Shown here piece by piece: positions 1-12,539 of a DNA stretch of 64,000 bases (positions within the stretch are counted from its first letter, which is position 1; each line of letters opens with the position of its first letter). Origin of the DNA: Melocanna baccifera (lineage: Eukaryota; Streptophyta; Magnoliopsida; Poales; Poaceae); NCBI GenBank assembly GCA_036346265.1, contig CM070684.1, positions 27,680,891 to 27,744,890 on the forward strand. The letters run 5' to 3'. Under the pieces are notes generated by a model. The model was not told where the DNA came from. It saw only the letters and a list, made by a program, of their open reading frames with translations, and made no database searches. The translations under genes were made by a program, and so were the position numbers.

Positions 1-1875
1 AGAACTGTTCACTAATATGGCTTGTAGCAAAAAAAATCTTTAAAAATGAGCTCCGACTGCTCTTTTTTAAAAATGACCTACTCACTGAGCTCAGAGAACA
101 CAGTAGATGACACGCGACACCTACCATAGCCCCCTTACTCGGTAGGACAGGGCAGGCATGACATGAGGCTCGGGCACGACAGCAAGTGAGCTCTCGCCTA
201 GTCACCATTGCGTGATTGCATGCATGCACGTTGTAGCACATTGCGCAGCCACTGTTAGCTTATTAATTAGCACCAAGCATAGTTAATTAGTACCCAGTCA
301 GGGTAAATTGACGTCAGATCCTTTTGACTCATTTCTCTCCCCTGTGCCCAAATTGGCATTGAACACTAGCCCACTATTGTGATTTATACGATACACGGTA
401 GAAACTCCAGGTCTTACTCAGTTTCTTCTCTTTAGCTCTCTCTATTTGGTGGCGTAGGAGACTTCTAATCTTCTAGACTCTGGAGTTCTAGAGGCAGGAC
501 CCAGGAGGCTATGCAAGAGCGCTGAGTGGCTGTTTCACAAGTCGCAAATCAAATCACTGCGTGGTGTAGCCGCGCAAGTTTGTCTTCCCCAACCCAGCGA
601 CCTCCATGGTGGCATTGGCCCCATATCCCTAATATGGTAATCCCTCCATCTCCTTCTCCTCCCTTGATAATATCAGATTTGAAGCAAAATTATGCATCTA
701 AATAAAGACATGAGTTGTATTTTGCTTAAAGAAGTGAGGCATCTATAATGATTCTAAAGTTCTTGCATAGTAGTTGATTATATTCTAATGACCGATATAT
801 CAATTATTTAGAAACTATGCAAGTGTTGTCAAAACTTTCTTGTAGCTTGATGTATTGGACATTTGGATGATTTAATCCCCTTTGGTGTTTGGCTATCCGA
901 TTCATGTTTTGTTTAGCAGTTTACGTAACATTGCTTATGTTTCTTACCTAAAAACCATTCAACAAAGTATGTTATTAATAAAAGCACTTTTAAACTTCTG
1001 CTTGCTGAACACAAAAATCTGAAAAAGTGAATTGTCTTTTCACTTTATTAAAGTATCTCGTTGTGATTGTATAACTCTATTATATAATTATTCATATTTG
1101 AACTTTGACTCAGGTTAGTAGTTTCAGGGAAAACAGTTCATCTCTAATTTCAGCTATCATGGTTAGAATTGTTAGCCTTGGAGATCTGTTCTTTACTTAT
1201 TACTGAAGTTGTTTGCTTTTTGTGTGCTTGTTTGCATGACAGTTCGGATCATGATCAAGTAATAGTTCTAAAGATTTAGTTCCTTGTGTGAAATGAGCTA
1301 CAATTCAACATGTGTTGCTTATAATTTTATGCTACGTTAATATTTAATTATTTTGTATTATTTGAGATGTTGCTTTAGTATAAATAATTGTACTTTAATT
1401 TTTGCTATTGTTGATTTTTACATTTTCTATTGAATAATATTTTTGCTACTTCGAACATCCATAATGAAAATTTCTACATCCGCCACCGGTGACAAGGCTT
1501 ATTCCAAACCCACAAAAATCAAAATAAGCATATTTTTTCTGTCTTTTGGCTTGTAGTTGTAAAATAGCTTATAGTTTTTCAAATGCTTGATTAACAAGCC
1601 ACGTATTTGACGTTTTTTTACTTTTAAGTTAAAAAAAAGCCTAAATAAACATGGCCTAAAGCCATTGGCTGAAATCACCGCAAATTACAAGGGGCAGAAT
1701 CGTCATTTCTCGTTCCCCCGCGCAAACGGCAACGCCGTGCTCCCTCCGTGCGGGACGCATGTCACCACCTGGTGAGTGGTGACCAACGGCTCGTCTGACT
1801 CCGCCACGTACCACTGTTCATCCGGGCCCACCGTCCCGCCACGTCATCCTGGCTCCACCTGAGCCCCTTGCTCCC
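1..1875. other. Gene-free upstream region
   Basis: I see no supportable coding region here. The stretch is mostly AT-rich intergenic DNA. The segment around 1475-1690 is full of short AT-rich arms and carries GGCTTATT / GGCCTAAAGCC-like ends, and may be an old MITE. From about 1690 the base composition turns GC-rich, leading into the promoter of the DUF506 gene. Confidence 0.5.
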
Positions 1876-1882
1876 TTTAAAA
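1876..1882 (+). promoter_or_regulatory. TATA-like box of the DUF506 gene
   Basis: A TTTAAAA motif lies in otherwise GC-rich DNA about 255 bp upstream of the chosen ATG at 2139. It is followed by CT-rich sequence typical of a grass transcription start and 5' UTR. Assigned by position and composition only. Confidence 0.4.
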
Positions 1883-2138
1883 TCCCCAGGCTCCTCCCGT
1901 TCGAACTCCTCTCGCTCGGTGGATATTCGCTTGCGCTGCGTGTAAACTGTGAAAAAGGAGAGAAAAAACAGAGAAGGAGCGTCTCCTCCACCGCTCGCCG
2001 GAAATGGCGGCAGCCACCGGTGACCCGCCGGAGTACGGACAGTAGCGCGCGTCCGCACGCGGTTGGAGTAGTGGTGTGTTGGTGTGGTTTGTTACTTGGG
2101 GCTTGGTCGATATGGTGTGGTTGTAGTGGTTAGGATTC

Positions 2139-3480
2139 ATGCGATCGATGCCGTTCCAGCTTAAGAACGGCCACCACCACCACCACGGTGCCATGGAGGG
2201 GAAGCCGCCGCCGACGCCGCAGCAGCCTGCGCCGCCGAGGGTCTCGAGGTTCCGGAGGCTGCTGGTGAGGGTCTCTGCGTCGGAGCGGCTCCCCGGGGAT
2301 GGCAAGGAGAGGGAGAAGGACGAGAAGCCCCCCGCCTGCGCCGGCGCCGGCGGCGAGGCGGAGGTGGGGTCGGTGGGGCTCGACCGCATGGTGCTCAGCT
2401 TCATGGAGGAGGCCGCGGTCGTCGAGCGGCCGCCGCGCGGGCGCTGCAACTGCTTTAACGGCAGCAATTACGAGGAGAGCGACGACGAGGACGACTTCTT
2501 CCTCCACTCCGAGCACGCCTCCGCGCCCGCCCCGGCCGCGGCAGGCGACACCTTGGAGGCTCTCAAGGTACGACGATACCCCCCCCCCCCCAACCCACGG
2601 CCTTCCGCATTGAAATGATGAAAGGGATGTCTCCTTTGCGTGCGATTCGTGGCAGGGTTTGGTGCAGAGCGCGAGCGTCGCGGAGCGGAACCTTCTCGCG
2701 GACGCGTCCAGGATCGCGGAGAAGTGCGGCAAGGGCAAGGCGGAGTGCCGCCGCGCGGTGGCCGACGGCCTCAGGGCCCTCGGCTACGACGCCGCCGTCT
2801 GCAAGTCGCGGTGGGAGAAGACCCCCTCCTACCCCGCAGGTACCCACCCCACCTCAGTTCAGTTCAAAAGATAACCCCTATACGGCCGGTGCTGACCGCG
2901 GCAGCGAAATCCATCTCTCTGCTCAGGGGAGCACGAGTACATCGACGCGGTGGTGGGGGAGGTTAGGCTGATCGTGGAGGTGGACTTCCGGTCGGAGTTC
3001 GAGGTGGCGCGGTCGACCAAGGCGTACCGCGCGGCGCTGCAGGCGCTGCGGCCGCTGTTCGTGGGGACGCCGGACCGCCTCGGGCAGATCGTGGCCGTCG
3101 TGGCGGAGGCGGCGTGGCAGAGCCTGAAGAAGAAAGGGCTGCACTTCCCGCCGTGGCGCAAGCCGGAGTATATGCGCGCCAAGTGGCTGTCCCCGCACGT
3201 CCGCTGCAGCGACAAGGTCGTTGCCGCAACCCCCGCCGCCCCAGCGGCGTTGGCCACATCGGCGACAGCGACGCCGGTGTCGGCGGCGAGCTTCTCCGGT
3301 GAGTTCGAGCTCCTGTTCGATAGGAACCAGAGCGGGGAGACCGCCGCCGCGGAGGGCGGCGGCGAGATCACGGTGGTGGTTTCGCCGTGGCGCCCGACGG
3401 AAGAGGCGAGCAAGAAGCAGCCGCAGCAGCAGCTGCCGCCCAAAGCGAAGGTCGTCACGGGGCTCGCCGCCGTCCTCTGA
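2139..3480 (+). CDS. DUF506 family protein (PD-(D/E)XK nuclease-like fold), 388 aa
   Basis: Three exons join in frame: 2139-2567, 2656-2839 and 2927-3480, all with GT-AG borders. The product is 388 residues. The N-terminal part (1-143) is low-complexity with a His run, an SRFRRL motif and the phrase DRMVLSFMEE typical of the family. Exon 2 holds the conserved GYDAAVCKSRWE motif. Exon 3 holds EYIDAVVGEVRLIVEVDF, RSEFEVAR and the signature KKKGLHFPPWRKPEYMRAKW. These are hallmarks of plant DUF506 proteins, which are distant PD-(D/E)XK relatives with no firmly established biochemical role; some are stress- or root-hair-related. The C-terminus after about residue 300 is Ala/Pro-rich and variable. 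The start was chosen because it opens the only long frame feeding exon 2; an internal ATG at 2193 is possible. No damage is visible and the gene looks functional. Confidence 0.93.
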
Positions 3481-3840
3481 GCGTGGCGTGATGGACTATA
3501 CTACTACTACTAGCTCATCAACTCCTCGATCCCCCCTCCAATTTTTCTCCTCTTTCGTTTCATTTTTCTCCGCGCGCTTCGATCCGTTTGGGGATCTAGT
3601 TTTTTGGTGTTTTTCCGGGGTTTTTTCGGGGGAAAAAACACTTGCCTTCTACTTTCCCTTGCTTTCTTTTTTGACCCTTGCAATTTTTGGTTTCGGCTTC
3701 AGGGGCTTTTGTGAAGCTGTGATTCTTCACACCCCTTCAGCCGAGTTGTTGCTGTAGCTGTAAGAAAAGAGATCAGTTGAGGTTGCTTGCTTCGTTGCTG
3801 CAAGCCTCATGATCCCCGCTGCTTCCTTCTCTACTTGTAG

Positions 3841-3992
3841 GATTAATTACTTACCTCCTCTGCGAGTACCAGTACTTGTTATTGATATGGAATTGCAGGA
3901 TTAATTACTTACCTCCTCTGCGAGTACCAGTACTTGTTATTGATATGAAATTGCAGGATTAATTACTTACCTCTGCGAGTACCAGTACTTGT
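3841..3992 (+). repeat. 58-bp tandem repeat (2.6 copies) in the 3' UTR region
   Basis: A 58-bp unit beginning GATTAATTACTTACCTC starts at 3841, 3899 and 3957. The first two copies differ by about one base. The third lacks three bases of the CCTCCT stretch and stops after ACTTGT. The block lies about 360 bp past the DUF506 stop codon, within the likely 3' UTR or just beyond it. Confidence 0.9.
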
Positions 3993-6900
3993 AATGCTAT
4001 GGAAGAGATGAACAATGAGTTGATGCAAATATATGACGTTTTGCCACAAATTCCTTGTCCTCTACTTACATGGAGCTACTACTACTGTTCCTGAACTCGA
4101 TAGTGTGATCTCAGATGATTATGTACTCTTGTATCGCGTTGGAGAAAAGAAGAAATTTGATGGAGGCATGATGAACAGGTTGAACTTTGGACATGATAAC
4201 AGTTCACCTGATCAAGCGAGAAGCGAGAAGCGGTGGGGCATCCGTCGATGCATCATCCGTTGTTGTTAGAATAAAAATGGATTAAAATAAGCAGCGAAAT
4301 GCGGAGAACTGAGCCCGAGAGGCGTGGCGTGGCTCCGCTCGTGCAGTCTCGAGAGCCGTGCCAATGCCATCCGCTGTGCGGCATCGATGGCAGTGAGTGG
4401 GAATGGCGTGACCATGCTCTGCTCCCTCCCTCTCACCTTTACCCCGCTCTCACTTCACCTCCCCATTCACCGCAGTAATTCCTCCAAATAGCGCTTGAAA
4501 TTAAGGCAAAAGCTCGGTCGTTGAACACCAGGTGGGTTTAGAGAAGGAGCGAGAGTTGTATCACCCAGCGGCGGAGCCAAACCTGGTATCCCATCCACGC
4601 CTATGTGTCCACACGATATTTGGGTCATGTTCATATGACGCCTGACTCTTTGCTCGTGTGAAGTTCACGGCTCATCGCCGATGAGCTCAGGCAACCGTCG
4701 GAACTACTCGGGTGGTGACTCCGCCCATGGTATCATCGTCTTGTGTTTAGGATTCTCGTGAAGCGAACACGGTGTATGTCGATGCTACGAGGAAATGTAA
4801 GTTGCTACCACCTCAATTGCCTGAAGATCCAACTACGTTTAGGCCATACATACACTAGCCGCACATGTAAATCTCGCAGAAATTATACGAAAACTTTTGG
4901 AAAGATTACACTGTTCTTGTGAAGCTCAGCAAGATTGCAGTTAAGGGTATGTATAATAGTTTGTCTTTTAAGATTGTCTCTAAGATTTTCGTCTAATCTA
5001 AAAACAACATTAGAGACAACATCTCTTATAGTAAATCATTCATCTAACTATTTTATACTATTTTCACCATAACTTCTTGTTTCATACCATCTCATTACTT
5101 ACGTTGGTTTGCGGATTCAAATCGTCTCTTGCATAAAAAATAAACATATTATTTTTCATCACCTCCTCTCTCTCCTTAACATAGTATTTTACTCATTTAA
5201 TATAACTAAAAGACATCTCAAATGGTACTGTCGGAGATGCTCTAACTATTATATGTTCTGAACATGCATGCCTAAGGGTGGGTTCTTTTATGTCGAAGCT
5301 TATGGCTGTGGTTTTTGAATTTTGGTCTATTTGTGAGAGGTAATATGCAGAAAGAATTAGTCGTGTGCGATTTTAGTTAATACAGCTGAATTCGGCACAA
5401 TTTATACTATAATTTATTTGAAAACTTTATCTTAAAAAAATATATTATTTAACCATATGTTACTAGTTATCCGTGAGTAAGCTATAAGCTAGAATCACTT
5501 TCATACCGAGCCGATTATCGTGTAAAAGGAAATTCGTAAGCTTGGGAGTGTGCGGCCTCGGTATTGGGGCCAGCTGCGATGTGCACCGTGCTTGGCAAAT
5601 GCCCCCGGCGCAGGAGACTGGAGAGACGTAAATATCGGGAACTACGATGAGGATCACGCTTTTTCTTCGTCTCCCATCCCGGCCTCTTTCCCGCCCGTCT
5701 GATCTGACGTTGCGTCAGGGAAGGAAAGGAACGACCGAGATGACTCGCCTTGGACTTGGGAGTGGTGAAACTGAAAGTGATGTCGGAGTCTCGGAGACGG
5801 TAAAGAAAAGGCGGAGTGGCGTGGCCGGGGGGGGGGGGGGTGAAAAAAGGTTGGCTGTGGGTGGTAAAAATCTTCTCCCTCCACCCAGGGAGGTGGGCCC
5901 CACTCCCTCCGGTGATCCTCGCCGTCTGGAGACCGACCACTGCTCCCTCGCCGTCTGGAGAAAGACCGTCCGCCGCAGGCCAAGTCTAGGGAGGTAACGG
6001 TTTTTTTTTTTTTTTGCCTTCAACCTCTTTAGCAGGTGAGATAATCAGACGGCTCCTTCAAACGCTGCTTCTCTAAACGATTTTTTAAACTTAAAATTTG
6101 CATATGGTTCCTACGTCGGTCGTACAAAATCGTTCACAGAAGCATCAGGTACCGTACAAAAGAAGGTGGACAGGACCAATACTGTGGTGCATTGTTGCGT
6201 GAGTCTGAGCGTGACAAGGGCAAGAGGGGTTCGCTGTTCCAGATGCCAACGCCGAAATAGTTTACACGTCTTTGCTTTCGCGAAAGCTACGCCCCACCCG
6301 CTGCATTTCCTCGCCCTGCTCGTCTACCACCTCAGGGAGAGTGGTGCGCGACAGGGTCAGAGCACGTACCAGACTTCACAGGCAAGGGAGAGGTCCAGGA
6401 AACGGCAAAAGGCCTGGGTTTCTCTCTCAACACCTCCCATGAGAGGGTGGTGTGATCGGTGAGGGGAAATTTTGGTTTCTTTTTCTCCCTCCCGAAAGGA
6501 GGTGAATGCATGTGCCGTGTGGATCGGCTTTGGCTACGGTAATAAAGATTGGAATAGTAAATTTTGTCGATTTAGCTGTTGACTAAATTATGGCTTGGTA
6601 CATATTTTGGTGGGGTCTGAGAGGAGAGCCACGGAGTGGTTGATAAAAAGAACCGGGTAGCTCGACGGTTTGTCGAAAATAGAGACATCGAACTGGCTGT
6701 TTGAATAAGATAGTCCCACTCTTCGTTTTAGCGAGGATGACTCGCTTTAATTTGTATCATTTGCCCTCTTGGTTGTGTTTTGACAGGAAACGAGGCAGAG
6801 TAATATCCACAGGAAGATGGATCCGCTTCAAAATTAACCCTCTTGTCTCTCAAATTTTGTCCGCATAAAAAGACTTGACAATTTCAACCCTCCAATAAAA

Positions 6901-8440
6901 GATAAAGGAGGGGGGAAATGACCTGTGGAAGGGGGAAAAAAACTCCGAGTAAAAAAGCAAAAGGACAGGCGTTGCTCATCTTTCTTTTCACGGGGGGCTT
7001 GAGAACAAAAGGAAAAGAAGCAAGCAGGCATGGCGATGAAAACTTTTCGACGAGCAGAATCAAATGGGGGAAAACAGTCGAGGGAAAAGAATCCAAGACG
7101 TGAAGATGAAACGAAAGGGAAAAAAAATTGAATAAAAAGCTACCATTTGCTTTCCTTTTCATGAGAGGCACCCGCTTTGATTTCTTCCATCGCCGTCCCT
7201 CTCCACTCGCCATCGATCGAGCTAGAGGAAATAACACCGGTAAGTTAGAGCATCTGAACAGTACAATTCTTCTTGCTGTTTCTGCATCTTATCGTGTTCG
7301 TTCCCAGCCAGCCAGGCGCATCTGAAGTTGTTTTCAGTTCATGGCAATAATGCTGGAGCGAAGAGAGACAGATGTCAATAAGAGAGGTGTAGCGATGACA
7401 ATTAATTCAATTGCGTCGATGTGTCGATCTTCTCGTCTTGTGCCTCTCGAGTTGTCCTCGGTTCTCACCGAGAAGCAACGCGTCGTTTTCCGTACACACA
7501 AGACGAGCATAAAGTATCCGTCATGTGAAAGAAGGGAAAATGAAATCTACATGCTCATAATAAAAATGTTTAGTGCCGCTACTGTTTACGTGGAGTCGTT
7601 GTAGCGTATTCCCGTGCATCTACCATAGATAATTCTATTCTATTCTATGCTTTTAAAAGATTTTTTTTGTTAATATATGAAGATATACTTTATCCCAACG
7701 AAAACTAACGAGTGAGTGCACATCTTCTTCTTGGTTGAATTCTTTTCTTTGAGAGAGAGAAAGGTGATTGTAGGTGGGCGCTTTTCGATTACGGTTTATA
7801 GTTTTTTTTGTTTCTAGTATAAGTGACGGTGTGAATGAACCGAATACAGATAAGTTGTTTCAAAAATACTATTTCGTTAAGTTACTTAAAAATAATGACA
7901 AAGAAGATATTTTATTTATTTATTTGAAAAAAAAACTATGAGCTAAAAAAAGTGTCAATTTGTTCATGTCGCGGTTGTACAGTTCAGTTTTGCCCGAGCA
8001 ATCACTGAATTGGGCCTGGGCCCTATCGTAGCCTAGGCTACTAGCGGTTCCCGTTTGATTCCAAGCCCTTGCCTTGGTCGCTTTCGGGTCCGACAAGCAT
8101 GTTCCGTCCTGGCCTGGCTACTACGGTGGGTCCGTGGCTGCTAGTGACGGAGGAGTCTGCCAGCGTTTGATATGCTGTAGTATGTATATAATAGTATAGA
8201 TCACGGTTGTATGTAATACACTACTGTGTTATATATAGGTATAACTAAAGATAATTTATATAATTAATTATCTAAATATTTGTCTGTAATGACTCACACA
8301 ATTAATAATTTATCTATACAATGATATAAACAATAAAAAAACTATATATAAGACTATCTGTTAAATACTAGATAATATATTTCTCTCTCCTTTATATCAT
8401 CTAAAATCATATATGCTATAGATTCATAGATAGCTGACAT
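3993..8440. other. Intergenic region with MITE fragments
   Basis: No credible gene was found. Recognisable pieces include an AT-rich element at about 4946-5245 running from GGGTATGTATAATAG to a GGAGATGCTCT end, and a left half-element beginning at 5277 (GGGTGGGTTCTTTTA). The inverted right end of the latter type (AAAAGAACCCAGCC) occurs at about 36970. There is a 14-G run at 5827-5840 and an AT-rich stretch at 8210-8440. GC-rich islands at 5640-6000 and 6160-6470 give open frames on both strands but no family resemblance. Confidence 0.4.
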
Positions 8441-8462
8441 ATACCAACTTTACATGAAAACT

Positions 8463-8890
8463 ATGAAGTGGAGGCGAAGGGTGTTGTCATCCTCAAGCTC
8501 GAGGAGATGCTTAAAGCCAAGGACCGGTCGAACGAGGACTAGTCGACCAAGTTTAAAGACAACATTCTTTAGCACAAAGAAGCAATCAAGCATTCGAGAA
8601 GGAATGACCAAGATAATTGATCGTAAACCCGTTCAGTATTGCTTTGGTTATTTTGTAACTAACTTTGAGTTATTTGTGCAAAGCAAGCTCTCAAAGTTGA
8701 AAAGCTAGAAAAGTATCTTGGCTTCGAGGAGTAGAATAGGAAGGAGATCAAGGGATCCTTTCAAAGCAAGATTGCTCTCTTCAACGATATGCTTGCCGAG
8801 ATGGGCTCGAAAACCATTGCGCCCTCCTCGGAAGAAGTTACCGAGAAGGTGAATATATTTTTCGATCGGTATGTTATAATGCACTTATGC
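8463..8890 (+). pseudogene. Decayed coding relic, coiled-coil-like (origin unknown)
   Basis: Reading one frame through several stops gives amphipathic, Lys/Glu-rich stretches (VVILKLEEMLKAKDRSNED, then LKVEKLEKYLGFEE, then FNDMLAEMGSKTIAPSSEEV). Codon-like periodicity continues past the stops, so this looks like a broken gene rather than random DNA. The composition resembles the coiled-coil part of plant transposon-associated or gag-like proteins, but I cannot assign a family. Confidence 0.35.
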
Positions 8891-8899
8891 TGACGCGCA

Positions 8900-10680
8900 A
8901 CTAAGGGAACATAGGAGGAGACGTCAAGGCATAGATGAAGGCGGCTTTCCCAAAGAGAAAAAGCGGAAAATCACAAATAATTTTCGAATTTAGCAAGTTT
9001 TCCGAGTTCAAGTAAATTTCACATGTACTTCAAAATTTTAAATTTTTTGAGTCGTCTATTTCTGAGTTGGAGGGCAAGCAAGATCCATTCGGCTGCGACG
9101 CGTCGCGCGGTTTGTTGGCTGGGCCACGGCCAACGAGGTGGTGCATAGAAAGAAGAATGGGACGATCCTCTCACGTGGAGAAACTATCATCCGTTCAGCA
9201 CTCCCACAAACACACAATGATCGACCGAACAAACATTGAATACCACTAGTCGTGACGTGTGAGGTTGAAGCACGCCGCCGACTTAAGGCCGTACGATTGT
9301 TAGTCCAACCGACGCAGCAACGATGCCGTTCCGAGTTCTACAAACTACATGCTGGGTTAGGCTCGTTATGGAGTGCCATTCTTTTGAGATTTAATCCCCC
9401 GATCTTATGGTTGCTAAACATTAAAGAGTGTCATGTAGCCAAGAACTGCACGTATGCTAGGTTCATTTTTGTAGATGTTTTGAAATCTAATCCCATTAAC
9501 CAAATGCGTAAGAAAAAAGAGCTGTTGAAGACTTGCAACGGTTGGACAAATACCTCGCTATCAAACGTGCTTCACACTAGGTGTACAAATACAATTGTCA
9601 ATGCCATAGTCCGTGACGGGCAATCGACGCGTGCAGCAATGGAGCGTGCAAGTAGAGGCAACCGGTCACCGACATGTGGGCCCGCTAACGTGCGCTCTCC
9701 CCTCCCCCAGGGAGATCTCGCCAGCGCCACGAAGTCGGGAGTCGTGTGGCTCCCCCAAAAGCCCAAGCTCGCGAAACGCACAGCACGTTTCGTTCGCCAT
9801 ACCCCAGTCCCACTGCCATGCGGGCCCGGAAAAACGTCACGCACACTAACGACCAGTTAAACGCCACGTTGAACAGAACAGTCGTGTGTCCATGCGTTAC
9901 AACGAAAAAATAAATACTATATAGATAATACAGGTAATAACATGATGCTTTAAAATCATGATGAAGATATGCAAAATCAAAGGATAAAGGAATGGGAGTA
10001 TGTCATGGCGTATATGTCGGTGTGATTTTTTAGGAAGGGGAGAAAGATGGACGAACGTATATCATTCACCGACTCTCTTATAAGCAGTAGTGTGAAATTA
10101 TATAGAAAACAAACCACCATCAATTCTCTCTTTTAAGTAACAGAGATTAGTCTGCAAAACTATAATCCAAACCTACTATCTGTATGCTTGTATATATGTG
10201 CTCACTGAATCAAAACTAAAGGCTCTCCACATACGTCAAAGTTGAGATCAATCAAATGCTCAGTAACTTTAGCTCCTAGCAGAAACATCACTTAGCATGC
10301 CCCGAATCCGAGACCCGCACCGCTCCAGTTGTGTGCTTACTTTGGGCTTTGATGATTCGCGTGGAGCTTTGTGTGAATTTTGGCTCAATAATCCAACCAA
10401 ATTCGTCAATCATTAGTTGGATATTTTACCGAATTTGTAGAAGATGGAATTCTAACAGACAAGACTACAAGCCAAGAAGAGTTGTGCTACAATGATCTCC
10501 ACTTTATATTGGACCAAAATCATAACTCACATCCTGTACACCTTTCTGCCTTTACAGGTACATCTGATACTTGGAAGCCTTGAACGTATGATTGAATTCT
10601 AGGTACTCACAGAAATAAATTATTCATGTAACCATGTTGTGATGTTGATAACCAGAATGCTAGAGCAATCCATTTTTGTA
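8900..10680. other. Intergenic region without a recognisable gene
   Basis: Open frames at 9252-9860 and the opposite-strand frames overlapping it show no domain. The part at 9600-9870 is GC-rich and promoter-like (GTGGGCCC, CACGT elements), but no gene follows it. The rest is AT-rich. Confidence 0.4.
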
Positions 10681-10838
10681 GACACGGTTATTGTGTGAGT
10701 GGGACGCACTCGAGCTCCATCTCAAGGTGGCCACGCTGGACTTTCTGAAGCATGACAATAATGTTAATCTCAGCCTCCCCCCATTCTGTCATCAGTGGTG
10801 AACATGTTCTTGTCATAGACTTGCTGCCAGGAGGTTTC

Positions 10839-10981
10839 TGTTAAGGATATAGAGTTGTATTAGGATATAGAGTTTGTATTCTATTCTACATATGCCTTAT
10901 CTCTATGGTATATCCCTTTGTACTCCTATATATATATGGTCCCTTGGGCCTCATATCAATACACAGACAATATTCATAACA
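10839..10981 (+). repeat. 5' LTR of the 10.8-kb element
   Basis: 143 bp, TG...CA ends. It contains a TATATATATATGG promoter-like stretch and the CATATCAATACA block shared with the 3' copy. An internal 20-bp duplication near its left end is absent from the 3' LTR. Confidence 0.92.
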
Positions 10982-12539
10982 TGGTATCAGAGCTAAGGTT
11001 TATATCTCTCAAACCCTAGCCTCTCCGTAAGTCTTCCGCTGCCGCTGCCCCCGGGAGGATCGATCTCTACTCCCGGGGGCGGCCACCTCCTTTTCGGGCC
11101 GTCGTTCCAACTCAAGTCGGCGATCTTCTGCTTGAGCGGGCGGATCTCGGGCTCCTGGCGCTCGCGGGACTTGAGGAGGATCTGCTCGGTGGCCGGCCAC
11201 TTCACCGAGGGCCACTTCACGGAGGGCGATGCTGTCTCCAACCCCAACGACAGCCTCCGCCGCCGACGCGACCGGATCTTCTCACGCCACCGGATCTCCC
11301 GCCGCCGCCCGGAGTTTACGCCGTGGTCTCCGCCTCCTCCTGCTTCGCCGGTCCTGACCGCCGCCGCCGGCTTTCCGCGTCGGCTTTTACCCGCCGCGTC
11401 GGCCTTCCGCGTCGCCAGGAGACGACCCTGGATCCCCATCCCTGGGGACCAGGGCCGCGGCGTCCGCGCCGGTGCTGTCGTCGGGCTCCCCGCCGTCCGC
11501 CGCCTTGCGCTTGCGGGCGCTCGCGCCGCCCGTGAAGCTCCCACCGCTCGTGGGTTTCCTCTGGTCACCCGTGGAGTTCTCTGGTCCTTTGACCGGACCG
11601 TATCGTTTCGGTGGACTCTCTTTTAACCTAACCGGCTCGTTTTGGTTGTTGGGACCGCCCTTGGCTGCAACACTGCTCCTCTCACCTTTTGGCTTTACTG
11701 TATGGCTTTTGATATTGGCAATCCTGAGGGCATGTTCAAAGCTCCATACGCCGTCATCTTCTGTAAGATGTCAATTCTGGGTGTTGAAGGATTCTCAGCG
11801 CTGCCCCAACGCTGCCTAGCGATCTGCTCTTCGAGCAGATAGATGGATGATTGCTCAGGTTTTTCAGACTGATCTTTTATACCTATTTTTTAGGATATTG
11901 AGTCCTTTAGGTTCTCGAGTTTTCCGTTGTGTCCATTTAAATCCATAGTCTTTATCTCCAGTTTGTCTAAGCCATGTGAGTCCACAAATTTTTTGTATCG
12001 GTTAGTCGATTGCTTTGTTAGCAGCAAACGCCGTTTTTTTTCTCTGAGCCGCGTGCAGGTCTTTTGTATGGCTCTTCTCCGGTTCGTCTTCACCGGATCT
12101 GGCCTTGCCCTGTTCGAATCCAGCCTCATTCGTGCTGGCTCCGGACTCTTCCGTGGGCAGCCTCTCACGTCGCATCCCCGAGCTTTTAAGGCCGCCGCGC
12201 TTCTTGTGCACTGCGCCGCCGCTGTCTCGGTCTATGATGTCGCCGCTCTTCTTTCTGAGCCGTCATTCCGAGCTTTTAAAGCCGCTACGCTTCTTCTTCA
12301 CTGCGTTTCTATTGCGCTTCTTATGCACCGCGTCGCCGCCGTCTCGGGTTTCGATCTGCTTTATGAGCTGCCACCATACTCTATGGACTACTACACGATA
12401 TCGGATGTAGATCTTCTATTTTCGACACAACTCTCAAGAGTCGCATGCTACGACGACGTTTCCAAGACTTGGATTTTGGATTTCAATGTCAACTCTTTCA
12501 AATGCAATGCTATTGCATACGCCTTGCATTTGAGGGGGG

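Noticed and set aside
5827..5840. Run of 14 G as a G-quadruplex regulatory site
   Set aside because: A homopolymer in gene-free DNA with no gene to regulate; no support beyond composition.
5515..5997. Overlapping open frames of 100-140 codons on both strands
   Set aside because: GC-rich, low-complexity, no domain, and each frame is as open as the others.
9252..9860. 202-codon open frame
   Set aside because: No family resemblance, runs from AT-rich into GC-rich DNA without codon bias, no splice or promoter context.
10993..11568. 191-codon minus-strand frame with PLKQKIADLSWND
   Set aside because: Possibly a captured fragment, but antisense within the short-LTR element and not recognisable; not annotated as a gene.
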